DNA from: Nitrososphaerota archaeon | GTDB taxonomy: Archaea > Thermoproteota > Nitrososphaeria > Nitrososphaerales > JACQRY01 | DNA: 51,378 nt | Direction of reading: 5' to 3' | Assembly: GCA_016184315.1 (NCBI GenBank) | Contig: JACPCU010000016.1 | Coordinates: forward strand, 1-51,378 | Shown: in pieces, positions 1 to 7,411 of the stretch | Numbering within the stretch: the first letter of the stretch is position 1 | How the letters are laid out: the number at the start of each line of letters is the position of its first letter | The notes under the pieces: model-generated | Database searches by the model: none | What the model was told of the DNA's origin: nothing | The model's input: only the letters and a program-made list of their open reading frames with translations | Translations under genes and position numbers: made by a program

Positions 1-350
1 AGCATGTTTGCCACGATTATCCAAGACCAGTTCGGAGCCAATATCACTAGGATGGGGACAGGGAGGCCTAGGAGCCAGCCGAGGATTAGGAGTTTTCTTC
101 TGCCGAATCTGTCTGCGAGTCTGCCGGCGTAGTAGTTGCAGAAGGCTTTGGTTACTCCGAAGCTGAATATGTAGGACATTATTACTGTATTAGAGGTTAA
201 CGCGAATTCTTTTTGCCCTATGAGGGAGACAAGTGAGTAGAATCCTACGAGGGCTCCTACGAAGGCGTTGATCACGACTAGGATGATGAACTGGTTGAGG
301 TTGGCTTTTAGTCCCAGTGTGAGGCCTTGGGTTTTGTCTTTGCTTGTCGT
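1..350 (-). CDS. MFS transporter, N-terminal part, cut by window edge
   Basis: Reading the minus strand gives a membrane protein that starts with a hydrophobic helix (FIILVVINAFVGALVGFY), continues into a second, and carries the MFS loop 2-3 signature GRLADRFGRRK followed by a third helix (LLILGWLLGLPVPILVIL). This marks a major facilitator superfamily permease in the cytoplasmic membrane; the substrate cannot be told. The frame is the same as that of the upstream DUF309 gene and follows directly after its TAA. No ATG, GTG or TTG occurs between that stop and the first membrane helix, although a GGAGG sequence sits at about 363-367. The start is therefore unresolved: a non-canonical codon (a CTG is at 317), a sequencing error, or a decayed 5' end. 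The right boundary given here is approximate. Confidence 0.75.
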
Positions 351-368
351 GTTGTTTTTTCGCCTCCG

Positions 369-944
369 TTAGTCTAGTTGGAAGGGTGTCATCTTCCCGG
401 TCTTCAGGAACGTTGCGCCCATTTCTCTGATCTTTTTGAGGTTGTAGCCGTCATAGGTGTCTATTTGGCTTGAGTCGATTTTGCTGAGGGCTCTTTCGAG
501 GACTGGGATTACTCTTTGGTATCTGGCTCTCTGCTGGTGTACGTAGGCTGCTGCGAACAGTATGAGTCCTTGGAGTAGTTCTTTTTCGCTTCCTGTTTCG
601 CTTCTCCAGGCGTCTTCCAGGGTTTCGTGGACTTCCCAGTATCTTTCTTCGTTGAAGTAGTTTTTTGCTTCAGCTAAGATCTCTTGTTTGCTGCGTTTGG
701 GGGTGGTGGGGTCAAGTCTTCTGATGGTCAGTGTGCTTCCTATTTCAGAGAGTTTTGAGACGGCGTGGTCAACCTTGTCGGGGTTGTTGGTGAAGAGGTC
801 GAATTCTAGGGCTTTTCCTGTGACTCTTAGGTTGACTGCTTTCATTTCTTCTTTTTCTAGGGTTTCTTTGATTTTCTCGGCTAGGGTTTCACGGTCGTCG
901 CTTGTATGGTTGGATGTGTTGCTTAGGCGGATGAGGAAGCGCAT
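369..944 (-). CDS. DUF309 domain protein
   Basis: The protein has 191 aa. Residues from about 88 on match the DUF309 family: a helical domain with the hallmark F-N-E-x-R-Y-W-E-V-H-E-x-L-E-D-x-W-R followed by LLQGLILFAAAYVH. The N-terminal 80 residues form a separate alpha/beta-looking module rich in charged helices (DRETLAEKIKETLEKEE) that I do not recognise. DUF309 proteins are small soluble helical proteins of unknown function found in archaea and bacteria. The stop codon is immediately followed, in the same frame, by the MFS transporter frame, so the two are probably co-transcribed. Confidence 0.85.
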   Translation of the reverse strand: MRFLIRLSNTSNHTSDDRETLAEKIKETLEKEEMKAVNLRVTGKALEFDLFTNNPDKVDHAVSKLSEIGSTLTIRRLDPTTPKRSKQEILAEAKNYFNEERYWEVHETLEDAWRSETGSEKELLQGLILFAAAYVHQQRARYQRVIPVLERALSKIDSSQIDTYDGYNLKKIREMGATFLKTGKMTPFQLD

Positions 945-1078
945 ACAGCGTTTTTCGTGTTGCTTACTGTATGTAAGACTTTTGTTGAAGGCCGAGCTGA
1001 TTCTCCCGGGTCTTGGTTTCAGGTTTATAGCTTGTGTGTGCGATGCTGGGACCCCCCTTACAATATAAATTTCAAGTT

Positions 1079-1094
1079 CCCCGTAGATTCGGGG
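1079..1094 (-). terminator. Short GC hairpin after the surface-protein gene
   Basis: CCCCG and CGGGG pair as a 5-bp stem with a 6-nt loop, within 20 nt of the stop codon of the upstream surface-protein gene. No U-run follows on the transcript strand, so a termination role is only a suggestion. Confidence 0.25.
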
Positions 1095-1097
1095 GGT

Positions 1098-2477
1098 TTA
1101 CTTGACCAGTCTTTTCCCGTCTATGAAGATTTTTCCGTTACCGGTTTCTATGAGTTGGCCTTTGACGGTAGTGTTGTGCAGGTAGATTTCGGAGTTGTCG
1201 TGGGCGATTACGTCTTGTTCGATGACGGAGTTGTAGAATCTGTATGTGACTTTTTCGCGGGCGATTGCGATGGAGGCTGTGCTGTTTCGGATGATGACTG
1301 TTGATGTTCCGCCGTTGAATTGGACGTCAGCTAGATCGGAGTTTGATATTTCGACGGTGGCGTTGTTCCATGCTTGGGGATACCAGCTTGTCACCTGTGT
1401 GTTGACTAGTCGTAGTCTGTTTGTGTCGTAGATGAGACTGTAGTCGCTGTAGTTCTTCGCCTTCAGATCGGAGACTTTGACGGTGGGACTGGGGTTGTTC
1501 TTCCAGTCTGAGCCTGCGTTGAGGCCTATGGTTATGTAGGTGTCTACAAGGGTTACGTTTGTGTGTTTGTCGAGTGTTGTGCCCCAGCTTGTGAACTCGG
1601 AGTCTGATATGTCTAGTTTGATGTTTGAAGCTGCGCTGTTCTTTATGTTGAGAGTGAAGTGGTCTACGTGGCCCTTTGGGAGTCTGAATGTTCCGGTTAC
1701 GTTGGTTAGAACCAGTTCGATGAACATCTTACTTCTCTCAGCGTGGATGTTAACGTTCTCACTCATGGTTAGGCCGATTGTGCTGTCACTTATGTGAAAG
1801 GTGGCGTTGTTGCTTGAGCTGTGCCATGGTAGGCAACAGTCTTCGCCGCTGACGTTCTTGAAGTCCACCGTAGCGTTGTCATAGTAGTTGAGGTTGAACC
1901 ATTTGCCTCCGGTGTACAATCTGACGTTTTCAAAGTCGATCTTGGCGTTGCTGGTTGCTATGAACTTGTACTGTTGATTGTAATCTTGAGTGAAGTGAAT
2001 ATCTGAGTCCTTCACGATAAGCCTACCGGTTCCGTTTACGATCAGGTTTCCTTTCAGGAGGGCCGTTGAATGGTTGATGAGCATTGTGTTTGTTACTACT
2101 AGGTCTCCGAAGTAGCGGGTCTCTTTTCTTGGTTCTTCGCGGGTCAGTGTCTTGGCCTCTGTTTTTGTTTCTGTTCTTGTCTCCGTCTTGATGTCGGTTG
2201 TTGTCGCTGTTCTGGTCTCAGTTATCGTTCTTATGCTGGTTTCTCTTGTGGTCTCAATCTTGGTTTCCGTTTTTGTTTCTGTTTTCGTTTCTGCAAGAGG
2301 TTCCGAGGGCCTTGAGTCAACTCTGAGAAGATAGACAGCTGAAGCAGAAACCACGATTATGGCTGCGACTATCGAAACTATGATCGCCGTTTTCGATATG
2401 CCTCTTCCGCTTGAATCCAATCTGGCTCCGCTCAAAACAACTTCTGCCTTATGAAGCCTAGTCCATATGTTAATCAA
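1098..2477 (-). CDS. Membrane-anchored surface protein with TETK stalk and beta-helix-like ectodomain
   Basis: The protein has 459 aa. A short cytoplasmic segment of about 27 residues precedes one strongly hydrophobic helix (TAIIVSIVAAIIVVSASAVY, about 30-49). It is followed by a 50-residue low-complexity stalk of T-E-T-K type repeats (about 62-118). The remaining 340 residues are rich in Asn, Thr, Val and Ile with regularly spaced short strands (for example NATVDFKNVSG, NATFHISDSTIG, NATVEISNSDLA), which looks like a right-handed parallel beta-helix. Many N-x-S/T sequons suggest N-glycosylation outside the cell. The topology is that of a single-pass anchored surface protein held away from the membrane. 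Function is not recognisable; adhesion or polysaccharide interaction are possible. The start overlaps the end of the DUF2283-like gene by 8 nt. Confidence 0.75.
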   Translation of the reverse strand: MINIWTRLHKAEVVLSGARLDSSGRGISKTAIIVSIVAAIIVVSASAVYLLRVDSRPSEPLAETKTETKTETKIETTRETSIRTITETRTATTTDIKTETRTETKTEAKTLTREEPRKETRYFGDLVVTNTMLINHSTALLKGNLIVNGTGRLIVKDSDIHFTQDYNQQYKFIATSNAKIDFENVRLYTGGKWFNLNYYDNATVDFKNVSGEDCCLPWHSSSNNATFHISDSTIGLTMSENVNIHAERSKMFIELVLTNVTGTFRLPKGHVDHFTLNIKNSAASNIKLDISDSEFTSWGTTLDKHTNVTLVDTYITIGLNAGSDWKNNPSPTVKVSDLKAKNYSDYSLIYDTNRLRLVNTQVTSWYPQAWNNATVEISNSDLADVQFNGGTSTVIIRNSTASIAIAREKVTYRFYNSVIEQDVIAHDNSEIYLHNTTVKGQLIETGNGKIFIDGKRLVK

Positions 2478-2748
2478 CGATTCGACGTTTGAAATGCTCG
2501 CTTGTACTCCACGTTATCATAGAGGCATTTATGATCGTCATGTTGACTATGAATTTTTCTTGGTTACGTCCAACGATTATCTGGCTGTCAACAGCTTTAG
2601 TTGGATATTTGAAGTGAAGATATAGCGTGTCTGCTTCTTCGTCGTAGTGCCACATGACTATCTTAGGGGGGAGCCTAAGTCTGTACTCTTTAGCTATTTT
2701 GTTCGCCAAAGTTTCCGCATTTATTGCTAAGGATACACTCTTCGCCAT
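2470..2748 (-). CDS. DUF2283-like small protein (possible antitoxin)
   Basis: The protein has 92 aa. The central stretch MWHYDEEADTLYLHFKYP matches the DUF2283 core (tyrosine-Asp-x-Glu-Ala-Asp-x-Leu-Tyr-aliphatic), followed by a strand-turn-strand (SQIIVGRNQEKFIVNMTIINASM). DUF2283 proteins are small beta-rich proteins often encoded directly after a small RelE/barnase-like or DUF4258-like toxin, and are taken to be the antitoxin or partner. That arrangement is seen here: the upstream gene (2727-3080) is a toxin-like ORF whose end overlaps this start by 22 nt. Family assignment comes from motif recognition only. Confidence 0.65.
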   Translation of the reverse strand: MAKSVSLAINAETLANKIAKEYRLRLPPKIVMWHYDEEADTLYLHFKYPTKAVDSQIIVGRNQEKFIVNMTIINASMITWSTSEHFKRRIVD

Positions 2749-3080
2749 GACCTGTACCTGCTGCTCACCCTCCTTGAACTGATAGGATATGCCGTTATTA
2801 TGAAGCCTTCATTGATCATGACTTCTCTATGAACTACTAACAGATTTTCAGCCAAACCTGCCTTCCCGAGATTCTCAAACTTCTTTACAGCGTGTAACTG
2901 GGGTTTCAATGGTGAAAGAGGTTCAAAGACCATGTCTTGACTGTCTACCGTCTTGAGGATCGCCTTTTGGAAGGAGGCTAGTTCAGGTCTTGCCTTTATG
3001 ATATGCTCTCATTGTGTAACAGTGGATCTAATTCTGGCCCCGCTGGTTGCTTTGACTTCGCCGATGATGTCCATGAACAT
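2727..3080 (-). pseudogene. Barnase/EndoU-ColicinE5-RelE-like (PBECR/DUF4258-type) nuclease gene with in-frame TGA
   Basis: From ATG at 3080 the minus strand reads about 23 codons, meets TGA at 3009-3011, and continues in the same frame to 2727. The joined product has the layout of a small nuclease toxin: N-terminal strands (FMDIIGEVKATSGARIRSTV), T-Q-stop-E-H-I-I-K-A-R-P-E-L, a helix (FQKAILKTV), and a C-terminal strand ending GFIITAYPIS. In the family I recall, the core pattern is T-x-E-R/W-E-H-I-x-x-x-H/R-P-E-L and the protein ends with G-F-I-I-T-A-Y. The TGA falls where an aromatic or basic residue is usual, consistent with one point mutation (TGG or CGA to TGA). The intact DUF2283-like gene follows. 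A 68-residue product could start at an internal ATG (2933), but it would lack the catalytic N-terminal half. Confidence 0.55.
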
Positions 3081-3149
3081 CAGAGTTTGTCTTGGGTGTG
3101 CATATATTCCTGAACTCTGTTGGATTAATCATCAGGCGGAGGCGTTAGG

Positions 3150-3224
3150 TGCGGTCGCTGGGATTTGAACCCAGGTCGTCAGCTTGGAGGGCTGATGTCC
3201 TAGACCAGACTGGACGACGACCGC
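3150..3224 (-). tRNA. tRNA-Gly (anticodon UCC)
   Basis: The minus strand folds into a complete cloverleaf. The 7-bp acceptor is GCGGTCG/CGACCGC with discriminator A. The 4-bp D stem is GTCC/GGAC with GG in the loop. The 5-bp anticodon stem is TCAGC/GCTGA, the variable loop is 4 nt, and the 5-bp T stem is CTGGG/CCCAG with loop TTCAAAT. Length is 75 nt including the discriminator; no intron, and CCA is not fully encoded. The anticodon loop is CCTCCAA, so the anticodon is TCC (Gly). Position 33, almost always U, is C here. The acceptor sequence is typical of archaeal glycine tRNAs. The gene sits inside an accessory island and could be its integration site, but I found no second copy of its 3' end. 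Confidence 0.93.
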
Positions 3225-3408
3225 CTTTGTCCGTAGCCTATCGCACGGAGCTAGAAGCAAGGCTATCCATCTGCGGGTTTTAAGTCTTAGTATTACCTGA
3301 TTGCGTGGGTGTCTCCTAGCAAGGTAACGCGAAGACTAGATTTCGCAGCCTCCCGAACCGTAATACCGTCCTACCTTGCCGAAGAACTCTTTGACCGATG
3401 GTAAAGCC

Positions 3409-4128
3409 TCAGAGACTTGCAGACAGGAGTTCCTTGATAACATTCAAGCCTTCGATAGTTCGGTTTATTAGCTGCGTCACGTCTGTTCGCAATCCGAATT
3501 GTGCTCTGAGTGCGGAAGGGAATCTTTTCGCGCTCATGGTTTCTATGGCCGATGTTATCTGTCTATGCACTTTCGCTTGCTCCCCGCATTTTACGAATTC
3601 CGCTACCGTGTGCCAGTCCGCACCTTCACTCAGCATTATGACATCTCTCATGTCAGTATCTCTTCCTGAATGTATCTTCATTGCCATCAACAATTCTCTG
3701 GCCGGAACGAAGGCAGTTGCAGAATCTGTGACCCCCACAACATTTGCTTCAAAGGAGTTCCTTCGGATGAGCTCATAGCTCCACTCTCCTCCAGTCTGGC
3801 GACATAGCAAACTGTTCACAAGCAGATCTACAGACACCTTTCTATCCCCCACAGCTTTCATGTATTGCTGGGTCTTTGCACCATAGATGCCTTTGAGCTG
3901 TCTTGTTGGCCTCTGCCTAGCGTATCCTTCTTTCTCCAATACGTCTTCGAACAGTTTTGCATCTTTCTCGGGTATTACCATGTCACAGTCCACAGAGAAT
4001 CTATGTGAAGTCAGGGCGTTGACTGCATAGCCGCCAACAACGACAAACCTACCTAGCTGTGGACCGAGGGCTTTCAATATGCGGATAATTTCTGCTTCCC
4101 TTGCGGTAAGGTCAGCGGCGATTGACAT
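3409..4128 (-). CDS. AbiEii-like nucleotidyltransferase, putative toxin
   Basis: The protein has 239 aa. Residues about 28-52 carry the minimal nucleotidyltransferase signature: VVVGGYAVNAL with the Gly-Gly, then R-F-S-V-D-C-D-M with the two metal-binding aspartates spaced D-x-D. A third acidic strand (KVSVDLLVN) follows near residue 97. This is the fold of AbiEii/MNT-type toxins, which transfer a nucleotide to a target such as tRNA. The gene starts 4 nt after the stop of an upstream winged-helix gene of the AbiEi type, the order used in AbiE systems, so the two should form one operon. It is intact. Substrate and toxicity are inferred from family knowledge. Confidence 0.8.
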   Translation of the reverse strand: MSIAADLTAREAEIIRILKALGPQLGRFVVVGGYAVNALTSHRFSVDCDMVIPEKDAKLFEDVLEKEGYARQRPTRQLKGIYGAKTQQYMKAVGDRKVSVDLLVNSLLCRQTGGEWSYELIRRNSFEANVVGVTDSATAFVPARELLMAMKIHSGRDTDMRDVIMLSEGADWHTVAEFVKCGEQAKVHRQITSAIETMSAKRFPSALRAQFGLRTDVTQLINRTIEGLNVIKELLSASL

Positions 4129-4132
4129 CTGC

Positions 4133-4747
4133 TCACCTGTTCCTATACTTCACTTTCAAGCTGAGATGGTATTCCTCATCCAGCATTTCAAGGGCAGGCT
4201 CATAGGTGTAGATGTGTCTCCTGCAGAATTCCACTGTCTCCTTGAGTGGCTCAACCCTTAGTCCCGCAACAGTCTCAGCTTCAATTCTGCTCTCTGGATA
4301 GAGCACGTAGAAGACGCTGAACAATGTCTCCTTCGGCTTTTCGTCTGCCAAGAACACTTTCCTGCGTGCCTTCCTGAAAAAGCTCTTCCACTTTGCCACA
4401 TCTGGCTTCAACACTTTGATGTGTATGGGGTAGAACCCGAAGAAGCGGTCTGCGTTGTATCCTCCTCCAGTCCAGACGAATACTCCGTCCCCGCCGGTCA
4501 ACGCATAAGGATATTCAGCCTTCTTCAGAAGCTCGTAACCAGCTCCCACATCGTTCTTTGCCCTCACATAATCTCCAACTGATCGCACCCTATACTTTCC
4601 ATACTCCACGTGCTCAAGCATACCCTTCCTCGCCATATCGTGTAGCACCTTCCTCGGATTGTTGCTGGAGAAAGTTCTAGCAAACTCTCCGCTGGTGAAC
4701 TCTCTTCTCCAGCTGTTGAGAATAGTCCACAACTCGTAGTACGACAT
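4133..4747 (-). CDS. AbiEi-like winged-helix antitoxin/regulator
   Basis: The protein has 204 aa. The N-terminal 55 residues form a winged helix (LWTILNSWRREFTSGEFARTFSS then NPRKVLHDMARKGMLEHVEYGKYRV), like the promoter-binding domain of AbiEi proteins. The C-terminal 130 residues hold the alpha/beta region (YALTGGDGVFVWTGGGYNADRFFGFYPIHIKV) that pairs with the nucleotidyltransferase partner. The following gene is the AbiEii-like protein 4 nt away. A TATA element lies about 25 nt upstream of the ATG, so the mRNA is probably leaderless and may be autoregulated by this protein. The assignment rests on architecture and gene order. Confidence 0.72.
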   Translation of the reverse strand: MSYYELWTILNSWRREFTSGEFARTFSSNNPRKVLHDMARKGMLEHVEYGKYRVRSVGDYVRAKNDVGAGYELLKKAEYPYALTGGDGVFVWTGGGYNADRFFGFYPIHIKVLKPDVAKWKSFFRKARRKVFLADEKPKETLFSVFYVLYPESRIEAETVAGLRVEPLKETVEFCRRHIYTYEPALEMLDEEYHLSLKVKYRNR

Positions 4748-4769
4748 AATGTTACTATGGCAGTTACAT

Positions 4770-4779
4770 CTTATAAAGA
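4770..4779 (-). promoter_or_regulatory. TATA element of the AbiE-like operon
   Basis: The minus strand reads TCTTTATAAG here, centred about 27 nt before the ATG at 4747. That places the predicted transcription start at or within a few bases of the start codon, as in archaeal leaderless transcripts. Confidence 0.5.
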
Positions 4780-4859
4780 CATCATTTTAGGACAGGTTCC
4801 GGTGAAGATGCTCGCGAGCAGCAGTCTGACTTTCGGTTGTGACCCTGGTTCCTGATCCG

Positions 4860-5338
4860 TCAAGATGGAATCTTGATTATTGCTTCCCCGCCAAGCAGCT
4901 GATCAACATACTCCCATCCCTGTCCGATGAAGTCCTTGACCTGCGTGGCTGAAATCACTCGCTGCCTTGAACCATTGTCGTATTAGATCCTTTAGGGTTG
5001 CTTTGCCGGTGGGGGATAGGATGATCTTGTCTTGCTGGATCTTGGGTCGTTTAGAGCTGTTGTCCTCCAGTGTGTGTATGATGGGCATCAGGTACTTACC
5101 TTGGAACATCAATTTTCCATCGTCGAACACTTTTTTGCTTTTCGCCAAGTCGTCGTACTTCTTTAGTATCCATCTTTGTTTCTTTCTTTCTGATGACTCC
5201 ACTTATGTCGACTTTTCTCATGGGGAGTAATATATCGAGGGTCAGGTCTGGTCTAAACCTGAGGTAAACGTAGTTCCTGCTCTTGCCCCGCCCTATCCTG
5301 TATGTTATAGATCTTCCCGCGAGCTCTAGCAAAGGCAT
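4860..5338 (-). pseudogene. YgjP/M48-like metallopeptidase-related gene, two frameshifts
   Basis: Three consecutive frames on the minus strand make one protein. Frame one starts with ATG at 5338 and gives an N-terminal YgjP-type segment (ITYRIGRGKSRNYVYLRFRP, then LDILLPMRKVDISGVIRKK). It shifts near 5174-5191, within a run of AAAG-type repeats, to a frame reading QRWILKKYDDLAKSK, then GKATLKDLIRQWFKA. A second shift near 4957-4970 leads to TQVKDFIGQGWEYVDQLLGG, ending at TGA 4860-4862. The R-x-W-I-x-K-K-Y and L-x-x-L-I-x-x-W-F elements fit the YgjP family. The expected HExxH zinc motif is absent in all three frames, so even the ancestor may have been a shortened form. It is most likely a dead gene, unless both shifts are sequencing errors. 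Confidence 0.6.
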
Positions 5339-5355
5339 GACGGTGTCACTCGAAC

Positions 5356-6630
5356 TTAGATTTGTTTTTCGATTTGGCTCAAGAACTCGTCAACGAATCC
5401 CTTAGCTTGGGTGACAACGGCCTCCGCTATGTCTTTCCTCGCCTGATCACCTGGATGTGAGTACATATTTCGTTGTGTAATGATGTATTTCAAGGAGTTG
5501 AGTCTACTTGCTCCGAATCTCGAGGTGAGCTCTTCATACACTCCTTTGTCATACAAGATCTCGCTCGCTGTAAGTCTCCATCGAGGAACAATCCTCAATG
5601 ATTTGCCTCGTTTTTGAGCATACATCATCACCAAGCATGCCTCAACTGCGTAACCGGCGTTTCTTATGGCGTCACCGTAATACTCGGGTCTGTAGCTGTC
5701 AAGAAAGGAATGGACCTTTTTCATTGTACTCCTTATGTTGGTCAGCCATGTCTTCGCCTCCTCTGAATCCCATTTCATAAGACCTGGCCTTCCAATCATT
5801 TTCCGAATTTCTTCGGTTACTCTCCATGTCAGGTTTTTCCATTCGGCAAGGGCGGACTCTCTTTGCGACGCTTCAAGGATGCAAAATGACGGCAGCTCAC
5901 TCAAAGTGAACACCGTTGCCTGCAGATTTGTGGCACGAAGGAGATTGTTAACCCGTTTCATGCACACCAGATCCCGACATAAAATGATATGCTCGCCTGC
6001 CGTATCACAAAACTTTCTGAGATTATCAACGTTGGTTTCACCGACTGTGTCAAAACGAATTCCGTCCATCCCCTTCCTGAGATCTTCATCTTCCAAGTCT
6101 TCATGCTGCAATGACTGGAAGCCTAGAACAAGCATGACTTGGGTTATCTTCGATGGATCTACCTCTTCTCTAGGTGACTCTTTCTTTTCAAGAAACTTTG
6201 TTTCTTTGGGATCTCCGTATAGCACCAAGAAACCCTCCTCATCGGCCACTTTCGAATCAACAAATTGGAAGTACCATTGAGATGGAACGAAATCGGATGA
6301 CGGTTCATACATTGGATGGTAATTAATGAAGTGTAGATGTGGATTGAACGCCGGTATAAGAGTCTCACATATGTCCGGATTGATTCCTTCAAGTATGAAG
6401 GATTCGAGTAATTCGACGGGCTCTGAGAGATACAGCCAGTAGTCGGATGTAACGGGGTTCCAGCCTCGCTTCTCGAAGAAGAAATGAATGAATGCTGCTA
6501 GAGTCCTATTCACCGTGAGCCGTAAAAGTTCGATTCGACCGTTTGCTTCTGTTAGGTCGATCGAAGGGATGGTCATTGAAGCAAGACTAGGGAGCCTTCC
6601 AAGCACGAATTCATCGTCAATAGTCAGCAT
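5356..6630 (-). CDS. Large protein with C-terminal HEPN-type domain (RNxxxH)
   Basis: The protein has about 424 aa with ATG at 6630 (a TTG lies one codon earlier). Residues 1-290 are not recognised: an alpha/beta region with a long N-terminal helix and an acidic linker (HEDLEDEDLRKG). The last 110 residues are all helical: a helix pairing region (YYGDAIRNAGYAVEACLVMM), then a helix carrying R-N-M-Y-S-H at about 388-393. An Arg-(x4-6)-His motif in a C-terminal helix bundle preceded by an A-x-E-A helix is typical of HEPN domains, many of which are RNase toxins or defence effectors. A short ORF (6643-6789) ends about 10 nt upstream and may be co-transcribed. The function is inferred only from this motif and the island context. 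Confidence 0.6.
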   Translation of the reverse strand: MLTIDDEFVLGRLPSLASMTIPSIDLTEANGRIELLRLTVNRTLAAFIHFFFEKRGWNPVTSDYWLYLSEPVELLESFILEGINPDICETLIPAFNPHLHFINYHPMYEPSSDFVPSQWYFQFVDSKVADEEGFLVLYGDPKETKFLEKKESPREEVDPSKITQVMLVLGFQSLQHEDLEDEDLRKGMDGIRFDTVGETNVDNLRKFCDTAGEHIILCRDLVCMKRVNNLLRATNLQATVFTLSELPSFCILEASQRESALAEWKNLTWRVTEEIRKMIGRPGLMKWDSEEAKTWLTNIRSTMKKVHSFLDSYRPEYYGDAIRNAGYAVEACLVMMYAQKRGKSLRIVPRWRLTASEILYDKGVYEELTSRFGASRLNSLKYIITQRNMYSHPGDQARKDIAEAVVTQAKGFVDEFLSQIEKQI

Positions 6631-6642
6631 CAAGCCACATCA

Positions 6643-6789
6643 CTAGGGGTTGTATTTCCTGACGAGTCGGGCTATTTTGCCACTGATTCGTGAAGGGTTC
6701 TTTGGCCCTATGTGTATTGAGTAGCGCTGGAAGCAGTTGTCGAAAACCAGCTCTTCGTCTTCATTGACTACCTTAACTTTTCTACGCAA
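6643..6789 (-). CDS. Small basic protein upstream of the HEPN gene
   Basis: A 48-codon frame starts with TTG at 6787-6789 and ends with TAG at 6643-6645. It reads a balanced, protein-like sequence (EDEELVFDNCFQRYSIHIG, then SRISGKIARLVRKYNP) with an acidic first half and a basic C-terminus. It ends about 10 nt before the HEPN gene on the same strand. I do not recognise the family. It could be a small antitoxin or regulator of the HEPN protein; its reality rests on sequence quality and position only. Confidence 0.4.
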   Translation of the reverse strand: MRRKVKVVNEDEELVFDNCFQRYSIHIGPKNPSRISGKIARLVRKYNP

Positions 6790-7006
6790 GACTGGTGAGA
6801 ATCTATGACAAGTAAGAAGATAAGCATTCCTTGTGGATTATGACAGGTCTGGTTACTGAAACCTAGTGAGGGACTAGGCTACTATAGCAAAGACTGGCTA
6901 AGCCTTCCTGACGGATTAAAGCTCTTCCAGCTCCATGACTTAGCTGCGGAACGACTCGCGGATGATTGTAAGAGAAGACGAAGATGGGTTTTTGAAGATC
7001 CTAGTC

Positions 7007-7411
7007 CTATTCTTTCGGTTTGAGGAGCTTTAGAAGCTCGTTGTGTTGTTTAGCCATTCTTGCTATGTAGAACCAAGCTATCCCCGAGGCTATTCCTATT
7101 ACTATGCCCGATAGTGAGCTTAGGATTGCAATATACGATTCTATGCTTGATAGTAAGGCTGCTATTCTGGAGAGTATAGGTAGTGATGCGCCGAATGATA
7201 TGAATGTAAGTATAAGAATGATTACTCCAAGAGCATAAAACAGGTCCGAAGGTATGCTTTCGGGTGGTGGCCCAGATTGAGGTTTCTTCTGTTGTTCTGA
7301 CTGTTGGAGTCTTAGTGCGTAGTAAGTGTAGTAAGCTGCAATTGTGCTTACAGCAAGAATCAGTATTATAAAAACCCAGTTTGGTAGTATATCGGTTATC
7401 TGCAGGATCAT
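7007..7411 (-). CDS. Small membrane protein, unknown function
   Basis: The protein has 134 aa. One hydrophobic helix lies at the N-terminus (WVFIILILAVSTIAAYYTYY, about 12-31), followed by a Q/P-rich cytoplasmic loop (QQSEQQKKPQSGPPPES). Then come a second helix (LFYALGVIILILTFISFGASL) and a third (IAILSSLSGIVIGIASGIAWF) with a short charged tail. It is probably an integral membrane protein with three helices. It resembles membrane effectors seen in accessory islands but has no motif I can name. It stands alone between the HEPN gene and the IS element. Confidence 0.6.
   Translation of the reverse strand: MILQITDILPNWVFIILILAVSTIAAYYTYYALRLQQSEQQKKPQSGPPPESIPSDLFYALGVIILILTFISFGASLPILSRIAALLSSIESYIAILSSLSGIVIGIASGIAWFYIARMAKQHNELLKLLKPKE

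Noticed and set aside
2152-2334. Plus-strand ORF over the TETK stalk region, and many other antisense ORFs
   Set aside because: They are shadows of the low-complexity or coding sequence on the other strand with no protein-like composition of their own.
3225-3408. Attachment-site duplication of the tRNA-Gly 3' end
   Set aside because: No second copy of the tRNA 3' segment was seen in the window.
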